The notes beneath the pieces are model-generated. The model had not been told where the DNA came from. It ran no database searches and saw only the letters and a program-made list of their open reading frames with translations. Positions 34,564 to 46,200 of a DNA stretch of 64,000 nt are shown one piece after another. The stretch covers positions 124,001 through 188,000 of the forward strand of contig NZ_JAEPWM010000007.1 in NCBI RefSeq assembly GCF_016654015.1, read 5' to 3'. Made by a program: the position numbers and the translations under genes. The stretch is from Ramlibacter ginsenosidimutans. Its GTDB lineage: Bacteria > Pseudomonadota > Gammaproteobacteria > Burkholderiales > Burkholderiaceae_C. Positions within the stretch are counted from its first letter, which is position 1; the number at the start of each line of letters is the position of its first letter.

Positions 34564-34979
34564 CGTTTCCGATCGAAAAAACCGAGGCCGAATGGAAGGC
34601 CCTCCTGAAGGACAAGGGCGCCGAGCCCGGCGCCTTCGAGGTCACGCGCCACGCCGCGACCGAGCGGCCCTTCAGCGGCAAGTACGAGCGCGTCTGGGCC
34701 GACGGCAGCTACCACTGCATCTGCTGCGGCGCCAAGCTGTTCGATGCCGACACGAAGTTCGACGCGGGCTGCGGCTGGCCCAGCTTCTCGCAGGCCGTGC
34801 CCGGGGCGATCCAGGAGATCCGTGACACCAGCCATGGCATGGTCCGCACCGAGACGGTCTGCGCGCAATGCGGCGCCCACCTGGGCCACGTGTTCGAAGA
34901 TGGTCCGGGCCCGACCGGCCTGCGCTACTGCATGAACTCCGCCTCGCTGGACTTCCAGCCCGAAGGCAAGAACGAATGA
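34560..34979 (+). CDS. msrB: peptide-methionine (R)-S-oxide reductase MsrB
   Basis: A 139-residue MsrB. It has two zinc-binding CxxC pairs ([10 protein letters not shown] and [12 protein letters not shown]) and the catalytic cysteine in [11 protein letters not shown]. It also has the conserved GCGWPSFSQ. It reduces methionine-R-sulfoxide in proteins. Start and stop overlap selO upstream and yciB downstream by ATGA, so it is part of a coupled operon. Pairing with SelO supports an oxidative-stress role. Confidence 0.97.
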   Translation: MTFPIEKTEAEWKALLKDKGAEPGAFEVTRHAATERPFSGKYERVWADGSYHCICCGAKLFDADTKFDAGCGWPSFSQAVPGAIQEIRDTSHGMVRTETVCAQCGAHLGHVFEDGPGPTGLRYCMNSASLDFQPEGKNE

Positions 34980-35530
34980 AACTGTTCCTCGACTTCTTCC
35001 CGATCGTCCTGTTCTTCGTGGCGTTCAAGCTCGCGAACATCTACGTCGCCACCGGCGTCGCCATCGCCGCGACGGTAGCCCAGATCGCCTGGCTGCGCTA
35101 CTCCACGGGCAAGGTGGAACCCATGCAGTGGCTGAGCCTGGCGATCATCGTGCTGTTCGGGGGCGCGACCATCCTCGCGCACGACGACACCTTCATCAAG
35201 TGGAAGCCGACGGTCCTCTACTGGATGATGGGCGGAGCGCTCGCCGGCGGGATGCTGTTCTTCCGCAAGAACTTCCTGAAGTCGCTGATGGGAGCGCAGC
35301 TGGAACTGCCGGAGCCGGCGTGGCGTGCCATGAGCTGGAGCTGGGCCACCTTCTTTGCCTGCATGGGCGTGCTCAACCTGTGGGTGGCGTTCCACTACGA
35401 CACGAACACCTGGGTCAACTTCAAGCTCTTCGGCGGCCTCGGACTGATGCTGCTGTTCGTCCTCGGCCAGGCCCTCTACCTCGGCCGCTACATGAAGGAC
35501 GGCAAGAAGGCGGAGGCGAGCGACTCGTGA
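34976..35530 (+). CDS. yciB: inner membrane-spanning protein YciB / septation protein A
   Basis: A 184-residue protein with five or so membrane segments. The N-terminus [18 protein letters not shown], the central KWKPTVLYW segment and the ending [10 protein letters not shown] are conserved in the YciB/IspZ family. The family affects cell division and envelope integrity, with unclear mechanism. The ATG at 34976 overlaps the msrB stop and the stop overlaps the GTG of bolA. Confidence 0.95.
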   Translation: MKLFLDFFPIVLFFVAFKLANIYVATGVAIAATVAQIAWLRYSTGKVEPMQWLSLAIIVLFGGATILAHDDTFIKWKPTVLYWMMGGALAGGMLFFRKNFLKSLMGAQLELPEPAWRAMSWSWATFFACMGVLNLWVAFHYDTNTWVNFKLFGGLGLMLLFVLGQALYLGRYMKDGKKAEASDS

Positions 35531-35820
35531 GCGGCGCCGCCACCGGGACCGGCATCACGGCGGAGGGCCTGCGCGTGCGCCTACAGGAGCGGCTCGCGCC
35601 CACCCGCCTGGAAGTGATCGACGAGAGCGCCGAGCACCTCGGGCACGCAGGCCAGGACGGCACCGGAAGCGGGACACATTTCCGCATCCGGATCGCTTCA
35701 CCGTTCTTTGCCGGGCAGTCCCGGGTGGCCTCGCACCGCCTTGTGTATGATGCCCTGCGCGACTATATCGACCGCGACCGCGGCATCCATGCCCTGGCGA
35801 TCGAGAGCGCTCCATCCTGA
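35527..35820 (+). CDS. BolA family protein
   Basis: A 97-residue BolA-like domain. LRVRLQERLAPTRLEVIDES, the histidine-containing segments and the final helix SRVASHRLVYDALRDYI follow the family. BolA proteins bind monothiol glutaredoxins and iron-sulfur clusters and affect stress and cell shape. GTG at 35527 is taken as start because it overlaps the yciB stop (GTGA) and gives normal length. Confidence 0.9.
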   Translation: MSGAATGTGITAEGLRVRLQERLAPTRLEVIDESAEHLGHAGQDGTGSGTHFRIRIASPFFAGQSRVASHRLVYDALRDYIDRDRGIHALAIESAPS

Positions 35821-35845
35821 TTCCGTTCGCTAGGGAAACCACCCC

Positions 35846-36625
35846 ATGAAGAAAGTCCTCCTGACCGCGGTCCTCGCGGCCATCGTCGGCATCGCCCTGC
35901 CCGCCGCGGCGCAGAACGTCGCCATCGTCAACGGCAAGCCGGTCCCGAAGGAGCGCGTCGACATGCTGGCAGCGCAGCTGGCCAAGGCCGGCCGCCCGGT
36001 CGGCCCCGAGATGCAGGGCCAGCTGAAGGACGAGGTCATCGCGCGCGAGATCTTCCTGCAGGAAGCGCAGAAGCGCGGACTCGACGCCACCGACGACTAC
36101 AAGGCGCAGATGGAGCTGGCCCGCCAGACCATCCTGATCCGCGAGCTGTTCGCCGACTACCAGAAGAAGAATCCCGTCACCGACGCCGACATCAAGGCGG
36201 AGTACGACAAGTTCGCCGCGGCCAACGGCGGCAAGGAATACAAGGCCCGGCACATCCTCGTGGAGAACGAGGACCAGGCCAAGAAGATCATCGCCGACCT
36301 GAAGAAGGGCGCGAAATTCGAGGACATCGCCAAGAAGCAGTCCAAGGACCCGGGCTCCGGCGCCAACGGCGGCGACCTCGACTGGGCCACGGCCTCCAGC
36401 TACGTGCCGGAATTCGCGCAGGCGATGACCAAGTTGAAGAAGGGCGAGATGACCCAGGTGCCGGTCAAGTCGCAGTTCGGCTGGCACATCATCCGCGTCG
36501 ACGACATCCGCGACGCGAAGCTGCCGAAGCTGGAAGACGTGCGTCCCCAGATCGCGCAGCAACTGCAGCAGCAAAAGCTCGCGCAGTTCCAGGAAAGCCT
36601 GCGCAAGAGCGCGAAGGTGGAGTGA
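35846..36625 (+). CDS. periplasmic parvulin-type peptidyl-prolyl cis-trans isomerase
   Basis: A 259-residue protein. It has a Sec signal peptide (residues 1-22, ending AAAQ), an N-terminal helical SurA-like segment, a PpiC domain from about KEYKARHILVENE to QFGWHIIRVDD, and a C-terminal Gln-rich helix. It should catalyse proline isomerisation of exported proteins. It is last in the selO-msrB-yciB-bolA group, 25 bases after bolA, and is followed by a terminator. Confidence 0.94.
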   Translation: MKKVLLTAVLAAIVGIALPAAAQNVAIVNGKPVPKERVDMLAAQLAKAGRPVGPEMQGQLKDEVIAREIFLQEAQKRGLDATDDYKAQMELARQTILIRELFADYQKKNPVTDADIKAEYDKFAAANGGKEYKARHILVENEDQAKKIIADLKKGAKFEDIAKKQSKDPGSGANGGDLDWATASSYVPEFAQAMTKLKKGEMTQVPVKSQFGWHIIRVDDIRDAKLPKLEDVRPQIAQQLQQQKLAQFQESLRKSAKVE

Positions 36626-36660
36626 ACACCGCGCCTTCGGGCGCGCGAGTGTTCGACGAG

Positions 36661-36688
36661 AAAGCGGCCCGCGGGCCGCTTTTCCTTT
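36661..36688 (+). terminator. Intrinsic terminator after the parvulin gene, possibly bidirectional
   Basis: AAAGCGGCCCGCGGGCCGCT is the core of a perfect GC-rich palindrome, followed by TTTTCCTTT. It lies 36 bases after the parvulin stop and just beyond the stop of the convergent hemerythrin gene. On the minus strand only TTTCTCG follows the stem, so termination there should be weaker. Confidence 0.88.
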
Positions 36689-36691
36689 GGG

Positions 36692-37165
36692 CTAGGCGGC
36701 CTGCCCCACCAACTCGTCCTGCCGCTCCTTCAGCTGCGCGCCCAAGGCCATGAGATCCAGGCCGGGCGCGACCCGGGCCTTGGGGAACAGCACGTCGCGC
36801 TCCTCCTTCACGTGGTGCTCGACGGCGTTCGCCAGCTGGCTCACCAGATCGTCCATGCGCGGATCGGGCGCGCGCATGCCCCGGATCCGGGCGATCAGTG
36901 CCTTGGCCTGCTGGTGTTCCGCTTGCGCTTCGTCCAGCAACTGCGGCGCGGCGATCGCTTCGCGCAGCGCCGGATAGAAAATTTCCTCCTCGATCTGCGC
37001 GTGCACGGTCAGCTCCTGGCAGATGCGCTGCGCCAGCGCCTGGCGATCGCGCGCTTCCTCGGGCGCGGCCATGGCCTGGCGCGCGTACTCCACGAACAGG
37101 TGCTTCACGGCGATGTGGTCGGCGTCGAGCAGCTCGCACGCATCCTGGGGCATCGATTCGGGCAT
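36692..37165 (-). CDS. hemerythrin HHE domain protein
   Basis: A 157-residue four-helix protein with the di-iron ligand pattern DHIAVKHLF, HAQIEEEIFYP, EHQQAK and HHVKEERDVLFP. Such domains bind O2, NO or act in iron and oxidative-stress handling. The ATG at 37165 follows AAGGAGA at good spacing and is preferred to a start 27 bases upstream. It lies 23 bases after the catalase stop and is probably co-transcribed with it. Confidence 0.92.
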   Translation of the reverse strand: MPESMPQDACELLDADHIAVKHLFVEYARQAMAAPEEARDRQALAQRICQELTVHAQIEEEIFYPALREAIAAPQLLDEAQAEHQQAKALIARIRGMRAPDPRMDDLVSQLANAVEHHVKEERDVLFPKARVAPGLDLMALGAQLKERQDELVGQAA

Positions 37166-37188
37166 GGGGTCTCCTTGGCTGCGCGATG

Positions 37189-39618
<2,430 letters not shown>

Positions 39619-39747
39619 GACGGAACGAAAGAACCTGGCGAATTGCCAGTCGCTCACCGTAATGCGACAAGGGGGCCAAGCGTGTAGGCGCGCGCCGACG
39701 GCCGCGCCGCACGGCCGGAAAAGATCAACGATGAGCTACGCCGCAGC

Positions 39748-40158
39748 TCACCCCGCGGTGCTTGCCTGGTCGAGGTAGTGCACCAGCGTGTCGAGCTCTT
39801 CCGAGAGTTCCGAGGCAACGGCCGCCATGGTTGCGCGACCCGCGCGCGTGAGGTGCACCTGCACCTGGCGCCGGTCCTCTTCGGAGCGCCGCCGCTCCAC
39901 CAGCCCTGCCGTCTCGCAGCGCGAGACCAGCCCCACGGTGCTGTGGTGCTCCAGCTGCAGCCGGTCGGCCAGCTCGCCCACGAGGGCCCAGTCGCGCTCG
40001 GGCATGCCCGCCAGGTGCAGCAGGAGCAGGTATTGGGCGAAGGTCACCCCGCGCTCGCGGGCGGCGTCCTCGCCGACCCGTTCGAACCGGCGCAGCTGGT
40101 GCCGGAACTCCGAACGGGTCACCAGCTCGGCCTTGCTGAAGCTTCTGCGTCTGCTCAA
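39748..40158 (-). CDS. MarR family transcriptional regulator
   Basis: A 136-residue winged helix-turn-helix protein. The recognition region is LADRLQLEHHSTVGLVSRCETAGLV and the wing motif RRRSEEDRRQVQVHLT, including the conserved D-x-R. It is the sort of small repressor that senses phenolics or oxidants. It lies 129 bases upstream of katE on the same strand. Control of katE or of itself is possible but not shown by an identified operator. Confidence 0.92.
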   Translation of the reverse strand: MSRRRSFSKAELVTRSEFRHQLRRFERVGEDAARERGVTFAQYLLLLHLAGMPERDWALVGELADRLQLEHHSTVGLVSRCETAGLVERRRSEEDRRQVQVHLTRAGRATMAAVASELSEELDTLVHYLDQASTAG

Positions 40159-40242
40159 GATGGGACCTCCCGGCGTGGTGCCCGGCGAGTATAAATCGCA
40201 CCACGATATACCGGCAGGCCCGTCCCGCTGCCCGGCCGGCTC

Positions 40243-40989
40243 CTAGGCCGCGTGCCGCACCAGCATGAGCACGCCCAGCATGACCGGCTGGTGGAGCATG
40301 TACCAGGAAAGGCTCCAGCGTCCCAGCCACGCCAGCGGCGCGGCGGCGCGCGGGATCGGCCCCTGCACCACGGCCGGACGCTTGCGCAGCAGCCATTGGC
40401 CAGAGGCCAGGCCCCACCACATCACGCCGATCCAGGGCAGCAGCGGCACGTAGTCCTGCGTCACGGGCTTGAGCGATACGAAGCCGATCCAGTTGAGCCA
40501 GCGCTCGTTGAGCAGGTGCAGGTTGCCGAAGTGGACGTGCACCGGCAGCGCCGCGCGCGCGAGCAGGATGGCGATGGCGCCGGCGAGCCACAACCAGCGC
40601 CCCCAGTTGGCCGTCAGCCGCATGACGATCAGCATCACCGCGATGCCGTGCAGCACGCCAAAGTAGATGAAGCTGTCGGGAAACATGACCGCCGATCCCG
40701 CCGTCACCAGCAGCGCGCAACCGGCGACCTGCGCCCAGCGACGCCAGAAACGCGGCCAGCCCTGCCCCTGCTCATGGGCGACCGCCTGGCCCAGTCCGGC
40801 GCAGAACAGGAACAGGCTCACGATCAGCGTGCGCTGCGTGGTCCAGAACGGGTCGTACAGGAAGTTCTGCCGGATCCAGCCGAAGTAGTTGAGGTCGAAG
40901 CAGAAATGGAAGATCGTCATCCAGACGATGGCGATGCCGCGCAGGGCATCGATGCGGTCGAAACGGATCCGGGTGGGGGTGGCTGGCAC
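40243..40989 (-). CDS. DUF1624 / heparan-alpha-glucosaminide N-acetyltransferase-like membrane protein
   Basis: A 248-residue polytopic protein. The N-terminal RFDRIDALRGIAIVWMTIFHFCFDLNYFG is typical of DUF1624, with the histidine in the first membrane segment as in HGSNAT-like acyltransferases. About seven hydrophobic segments are visible, ending SLSWYMLHQP. The acceptor is unknown. A GTG start at 40989 is the best guess because the conserved domain starts immediately after it; no clear ribosome binding site is present. Confidence 0.82.
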   Translation of the reverse strand: MPATPTRIRFDRIDALRGIAIVWMTIFHFCFDLNYFGWIRQNFLYDPFWTTQRTLIVSLFLFCAGLGQAVAHEQGQGWPRFWRRWAQVAGCALLVTAGSAVMFPDSFIYFGVLHGIAVMLIVMRLTANWGRWLWLAGAIAILLARAALPVHVHFGNLHLLNERWLNWIGFVSLKPVTQDYVPLLPWIGVMWWGLASGQWLLRKRPAVVQGPIPRAAAPLAWLGRWSLSWYMLHQPVMLGVLMLVRHAA

Positions 40990-41044
40990 GCGGCCGAGTG
41001 TAGGGCCGGTCGGGTGGCGCGGGCGGGACGCTGCCCGCACGCGT

Positions 41045-41461
41045 TCAGGTCGCAGCCGGTGCGACCCGCGGCTCCTCGCAGCCGAGGTGGACGCAAGCGA
41101 GGTGCAGCAGCAAGGGGACGCCGACCCCCACGCCGCCGAGCACCGCGAGCCAGGCCGCAGGCAGGGATCTCCAGTCCACCGGTGCCTGCGTCAGCAGCAT
41201 CTGCGTCCAGCCGATGAAGAAGGGCATGCCGGAGGCGATCAGCGCGGCCGCGGGCCAGAGGGGCAGCCGCGGGATGCCGATCGCCTGCCCGCGGAAGTAG
41301 GAGATGGCCACCAGGAGCAGCGGCATGCAGAGCGTGACCACATCCGTGAGCGCGAGCTGGTCCGGCGCCGCCGCGAGATGCCCCAGGACGACCCAGGGGC
41401 TCGCGACCTGTTGCAGCAGCACGCCGGCAAGGTAGAGGGTCAGGAAGGTGGACCGGCGCAT
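41045..41461 (-). CDS. 138-residue membrane protein, four TM segments, unknown function
   Basis: A hydrophobic protein with segments around residues 5-25, 38-56, 67-88 and 103-124 and a short C-terminal tail containing one Cys pair region (LACVHLGC). An ATG at 41461 is followed by a basic MRRS start. The open frame continues upstream into the repeat at 41611-41763, but that part has no protein character and is excluded. No family is recognised. Confidence 0.6.
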   Translation of the reverse strand: MRRSTFLTLYLAGVLLQQVASPWVVLGHLAAAPDQLALTDVVTLCMPLLLVAISYFRGQAIGIPRLPLWPAAALIASGMPFFIGWTQMLLTQAPVDWRSLPAAWLAVLGGVGVGVPLLLHLACVHLGCEEPRVAPAAT

Positions 41462-41797
41462 GAGGCTCTCCGTGACAGGGAACCCCGATTGAGCCGCACG
41501 CCACCGCCATGAACCGTAGGTGTCGGCTGGGGGCGAAAGTAGGCGGCGGCCAGATGTTCGACCGGCCTGCCACAGCGCCTGAGCCAGTGGGCGGTAGGGG
41601 CTGGGTGCGCGATCGGGCAGGAGAACGCAGAGAGCGCAGAGAGCGCAGAGGTTACGCAGAGGACGCAGAGAAGACAGTCTGGAAAGGGGATTTTCCTGAG
41701 AAAGGTTTTCCTCTGCGTCCTCTGCGTAACCTTCGCGTCCTCTGCGTTCTCCTGCCTCGATCACCACCCAGGCTTCAAAGGGCCGGCCGGCCGCGCT
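41462..41797. other. Intergenic region of 336 bases holding the second ACGCAGAGG palindrome
   Basis: From 41611 to 41763 it is occupied by the palindromic repeat. The remainder (41462-41610) is the upstream region of the small membrane protein. Nothing recognisable is seen there, neither a gene nor a firm promoter. Confidence 0.6.
41611..41763. repeat. Long imperfect palindrome built from ACGCAGAGG units, copy 2
   Basis: The left arm starts GATCGGGCAGGAGAACGCAGAG and the right arm ends CTCCTGCCTCGATC, its near reverse complement. Inside are tandem 8-10 base units (ACGCAGAG, GGTTACGCAGAGG). The centre GGATTTTCCTGAGAAAGG carries the loop. It shares the internal ACGCAGAGGACGCAGAG with the copy at 13431-13541 but has different outer ends. 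It lies 35 bases beyond the stop of the Bug receptor gene. Confidence 0.9.
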
Positions 41798-42790
41798 TCA
41801 GTCGGCCTTGATCCCGGCGCGCTTGATGATCGGGCCCCACTTGGCGAGTTCGGCCTTCATGAAGGCCTCGAACTGCGCGGGGGTGCCGGGCTCCGGCTCC
41901 ATGTACTGCGCCCGCAGCTTGGAGACGATCGCCGGGTCGCGCATGGCCGCGACGAACGCTGCGTTCAGCTTGTCGATGATCGGCTTGGGCGTTCCGGCGG
42001 GCGCGACGACGCCGATCCAGGCGCTGCCGTCGAGCGGCACGCCGCTTTCGCGGAAGGTCGGCACGTTCGGCAGTTGCGGCAGGCGCTTGGCCGTGGACAC
42101 CGCGATCACCTTCATCTTGCCGGCTTCCACCTGCGGCATCACCGCCAGCGGCGCCAGGCTCACCATTTGCGTGTCGCCCTGGATCACGCTCATCACCGCA
42201 GCGGGAGACGACGCATACGGCACCTGCACGACGTAGCTGTGGGTCAGCGCCTTGATCGCCTCCATGCTCAGCTGGGACAGCGTGCCGACACCGACCGACG
42301 CGTAGTTGTACTTGCCCGGGTTCTTGCGCAGCAGCTCCATCAGCTGCTTCATGTTGTCGACGTGGAGCGAATTGCTCACGGCCAGCACGTTGCCCTGGTG
42401 CACGCCGAAGGTGATGGGCGCGAGGTCCTTGAACGGGTCGTAGGGCAGGTTCTTGTAGATGAGAGTGTTGTTCACCAGCGGGCCGGTGATCGACACGCCG
42501 ATGGTGTAGCCGTCCGGAGCCGCCTTGGCCACCGCGCCGGTGCCGATGTTGCCGCCCGCGCCGGCGCGGTTCTCCACCACGATGGGCTGGCCGAGCGTCT
42601 TGCTCGCCTGGTCGCCGACCAGGCGGGCGAACACGTCGGGGGTCGATCCGGCGCCGAAGGGAACGATCAGGTGGATGGGCTTGGCGGGATAGTCGCCCTG
42701 CGCCTGCGCGGCAGTCCACGGCGCGCCCAGCAGGACGGCGCAGGCAGTGGTGGTCGCGAGGGTTCGGAGGATCTGGCGGCGTGCGTTCAC
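41798..42790 (-). CDS. Bug/TctC-family tripartite tricarboxylate transporter receptor (orphan)
   Basis: A 330-residue periplasmic binding protein with a signal peptide ending TAAQAQ. It begins YPAKPIHLIVPFGAGSTPDVFAR, with the conserved GQPIVVENRAGAGGNIG and the ending KRAGIKAD, all classical for Bug proteins. No TctA or TctB membrane genes are nearby, so it is an orphan receptor, as is usual in Burkholderiales. GTG at 42790 is taken as start because it overlaps the preceding stop (GTGA). The ligand is presumably a carboxylate or aromatic acid. Confidence 0.93.
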   Translation of the reverse strand: MNARRQILRTLATTTACAVLLGAPWTAAQAQGDYPAKPIHLIVPFGAGSTPDVFARLVGDQASKTLGQPIVVENRAGAGGNIGTGAVAKAAPDGYTIGVSITGPLVNNTLIYKNLPYDPFKDLAPITFGVHQGNVLAVSNSLHVDNMKQLMELLRKNPGKYNYASVGVGTLSQLSMEAIKALTHSYVVQVPYASSPAAVMSVIQGDTQMVSLAPLAVMPQVEAGKMKVIAVSTAKRLPQLPNVPTFRESGVPLDGSAWIGVVAPAGTPKPIIDKLNAAFVAAMRDPAIVSKLRAQYMEPEPGTPAQFEAFMKAELAKWGPIIKRAGIKAD

Positions 42791-43206
42791 GGTTCGTTCG
42801 CTTTCGGTGGAGAGGTTGCTGCGATGGCTTCGGTCTGGCCGAAGTAGTTTTGTTCGCATGCAATATACCCTGCCACGAGGGCCCGGTAGGCGGACTCGAC
42901 CACGTCCGGCAAGCCGGCGAAGCCGCCGTTGAACGCCGGCTGGTGGCGTTCGGCCAACGCGCGCACCCGGGCGAACACCTCCGCCTGGCGCGCCGGGGCG
43001 CTCACCTGGAACGCATCCCGCTTGAAGCGCGCGGCGTCCTTCACGTACATGGCCCGCTCGGCGAGCAGGCGCACGATGGCGTCGTCGATCCGGTCGATCT
43101 CGCGGCGCACGCCCGCGAGGTTTTCGGCCAGCGGCCGGTAGGCGGGATCGCGGAAGCGGCGCACGGGCGCGCCTTGCGCATCGGGTTCGCGCTGGAGCTC
43201 CGTCAT
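42787..43206 (-). CDS. AroQ-type chorismate mutase-like protein
   Basis: A 139-residue all-helical protein. The segments LAGVRREIDRIDDAIVRLLAER and DAARFKRDAFQVSAPARQAEV match the AroQ chorismate mutase / isochorismate-pyruvate lyase (PchB) helix 1 and the following Arg/Lys loop. Which reaction it performs cannot be decided from sequence. It lies 4 bases after purL and its stop overlaps the GTG of the Bug receptor gene, an unusual grouping. Confidence 0.82.
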   Translation of the reverse strand: MTELQREPDAQGAPVRRFRDPAYRPLAENLAGVRREIDRIDDAIVRLLAERAMYVKDAARFKRDAFQVSAPARQAEVFARVRALAERHQPAFNGGFAGLPDVVESAYRALVAGYIACEQNYFGQTEAIAATSPPKANEP

Positions 43207-43210
43207 GGCC

Positions 43211-46200
43211 TCAACCGATCCAGCGGCGGGCGTTGTGCCAGATCTGCATCCACGGACTGAACGAGGACGGGTCGCCCGAGGTCCAGGACATCTGGATGTT
43301 GCGGAACACGCGTTCGGGATGCGGCATGAGGGCGGTGAAGCGGCCGTCCGCGGTCGTCACGCCGGTGAGCCCGCCGGCACCTCCGTTCGGATTGAACGGA
43401 TAGCGCTCGGTGGGCTGGCCGTGATGGTCCACGAAGCGCATGGCGGGCACGACCTGCGCGGCGTCGCCGCGCTGCGAGAAGTTGGGGAAGCCCTCGCCGT
43501 GCGCCACCGCGATCGGCAGCCGCAGGCCGGCCATGCCCTGGAAGAACAGGCTGGGCGAGTCCAGCACTTCCACCTGCGACAGCCGCGCCTCGAAGCGCTC
43601 GCTGCGGTTGGTGGTGAACCGCGGCCACGCCTGCGCGCCGGGGATGAGGTCGGCGAGCTCGGCGAACATCTGGCAGCCGTTGCACACGCCCAGGCCGAAG
43701 GTGTCGCTGCGCGCGAAGAAGTCGCGGAACTGCTGCGCGAGTACCGGGTGGAAGGTGATGCTGCGCGCCCAGCCGATGCCGGCGCCCAGCGTGTCGCCGT
43801 AGCTGAAGCCGCCGCAGGCGACGACGCCGCGGAACGACTTCAGGTCGTGCCGGCCGGCCTGCAGGTCGGTCATGTGCACGTCCACCGCCTCGAAGCCCGC
43901 CGCCGTGAAGGCATAGGCCATCTCCACATGCGAGTTGACGCCCTGCTCCCGCAGGATGGCGACGCGCGGGCGGGAGAGGTTCAGCGCCGGTGCGCCCGCA
44001 CCCTCGGTGAAGGACTGCGGCACGAAGACATGCAGCCCGGGGTCCGCCGGATCGCCCGCCGCCGCATGCTCGCTGTCGGCGCAGGCGGGGTTGTCACGCT
44101 GCTGGCAGATCTTCCAGCTCACGCTGTCCCAGACCTGCTGCAGGTCGGCGATCTTGCCGGCGAACACGCTCTTCGTGTCGCGCCAGACCTGGACCTCGCC
44201 CTTGCCGACGGCGATGGGAGAGGACTGTGGCCGGGTGGTTCCGACGAAGTGGCTGTGGCGCGAGAGCCCGTGCGCGCGCAGCACCTGCATCACCTCGTTG
44301 CGTTCGGCGGTGCGCACCTGCAGCAGCACGCCCAGCTCCTCGGTGAACAAGGCCTTGAGCGTGAGCTCCTCGCGGCGCGCGCTCACCTGCCCGGCCCAGT
44401 TCTTCGCATCGCCGTACTCGGCGCGGCTGTCGCCGATGCCGTCGCCTTCCGTGACCAGCAGGTCCACGTTCAGCGCGACGCCGACCTGGCCGGCGAAGGC
44501 CATCTCGCAGGCCGCGGCGAACAGGCCGCCGTCGCTGCGGTCGTGGTAGGCCAGGATGCGGCCCTGGGCGCGCAGTGCGTTGACCGCATCGACCAGCCGC
44601 ACCAGATCCTGGGCGTCGTCGAGGTCCGGCACTTCGCCGCCCGGCTGCTCCAGCACCTGCGCGAGGATGCTGCCGCCCATGCGATGGCGGCCGCGCCCGA
44701 GGTCGACCAGCACCAGCGTCGTGTCCTCGGCGGACTGCAGTTGCGGCGTGAGCGTACCGCGCACGTCGGCCAGGCTGGCAAATGCACTGACGATCAGGCT
44801 CACCGGCGAGGTGACCTTCTTCGTCGCGCCGCCTTCGCTCCATTGCGTGCGCATCGACAGGCTGTCCTTGCCGACCGGAATGGACACGCCCAGATCCGGG
44901 CAGAGCTCCATGCCGACGGCACGCACCGTGTCGTAGAGCGCGGCGTCCTCGCCGGGTTCGCCGCACGCCGCCATCCAGTTGGCGGAGAGCTTCACGCGGG
45001 AGAGCTCGATCGGCGCGGCCAGCAGGTTGGTGATGGCCTCGCCGACGGCCATGCGGCCGGAGGCCGGCGCATCGATCGCAGCGAGCGGCGTGCGCTCGCC
45101 CATGCTCATGGCTTCGCCCGCGAAGCCGCGGTAGTCGGCCAGCGTCACGGCGCAGTCGGCCACGGGCACCTGCCACGGGCCGACCATCTGGTCGCGATGG
45201 GTGAGCCCGCCCACGGTGCGGTCGCCGATGGTGACGAGGAAGCGCTTGGACGCGACGGTGGGATGGCTCAGCACGCGGATGGCCGCGTCCTGCAACGCGA
45301 CCCCGGTGAGGTCCAGCGGCGGCACCTCGCGCGCAACCCGCCGCACGTCGCGGTGCATCTTGGGCGGCTTGCCGAGGAGGACGTCCATGGGCATGTCGAC
45401 GGCGAGGCTCTCATCCGGCCCTTTGTCGCGTGCCGGAGCGCCCCCACCCCAGCCCTCCCCCGAAGGGGGAGGGAGAGAGGCACTCGGGGACTTGCTCCCT
45501 CTCCCCTCCGGGGAGAGGGCTGGGGTGAGGGGCACGCCCTCGCCCACCACCAGTTGCCGCTCCTCGGTCGCCACGCCGACCACCGCGAACGGGCAGCGCT
45601 CGCGTTCGCAGAACGCGCGGAACTGGTCCAGCGATTCCGGCGCGATCGCGAGCACGTAGCGCTCCTGGCTCTCGTTGCTCCAGATTTCCTTGGGCGCGAG
45701 GCCGCTTTCCTCCAGCGGCACGCGGCGCAGGTCGAAGCGCGCGCCCCGGCCGGCGTCGTTGGTCAGTTCGGGGAACGCGTTCGACAGGCCGCCTGCGCCC
45801 ACGTCGTGGATGGCGAGGATCGGGTTGTCGGACCGCAGTTCCCAGCAGCGGTTGATGACTTCCTGCGCGCGCCGCTCGATCTCCGGGTTGCCGCGCTGCA
45901 CGGAGTCGAAATCGAGTTCCGCCGTGTTGGTCCCCGTGGCCATGGACGAGGCGGCGCCGCCGCCCATGCCGATGCGCATGCCCGGGCCCCCGAGCTGCAC
46001 GAGCAGCGTGCCGGGCGGGAACGGGATCTTGTGCGTGAGGCCGGCGTCGATGAAGCCGATGCCGCCCGCGATCATGATCGGCTTGTGGTAGCCGCGGGCG
46101 ACGCCCGCCACGTCCTGTTCGTATTCGCGGAAGTAGCCCAGCAGGTTGGGACGGCCGAACTCGTTGTTGAACGCGGCGCCGCCGAGCGGCCCCTCGGTCA

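Noticed and set aside
41462..41767. N-terminal extension of the small membrane protein at 41045-41461
   Set aside because: The extension translates the palindromic repeat into low-complexity peptide (repeated Leu, Cys, Arg, Ala). The ATG at 41461 starts the membrane protein cleanly.
45435..45535. Intein or intron inside purL
   Set aside because: The insert is only about 100 bases, has no splicing motifs, and is a simple double hairpin of intergenic-repeat type read through in frame.
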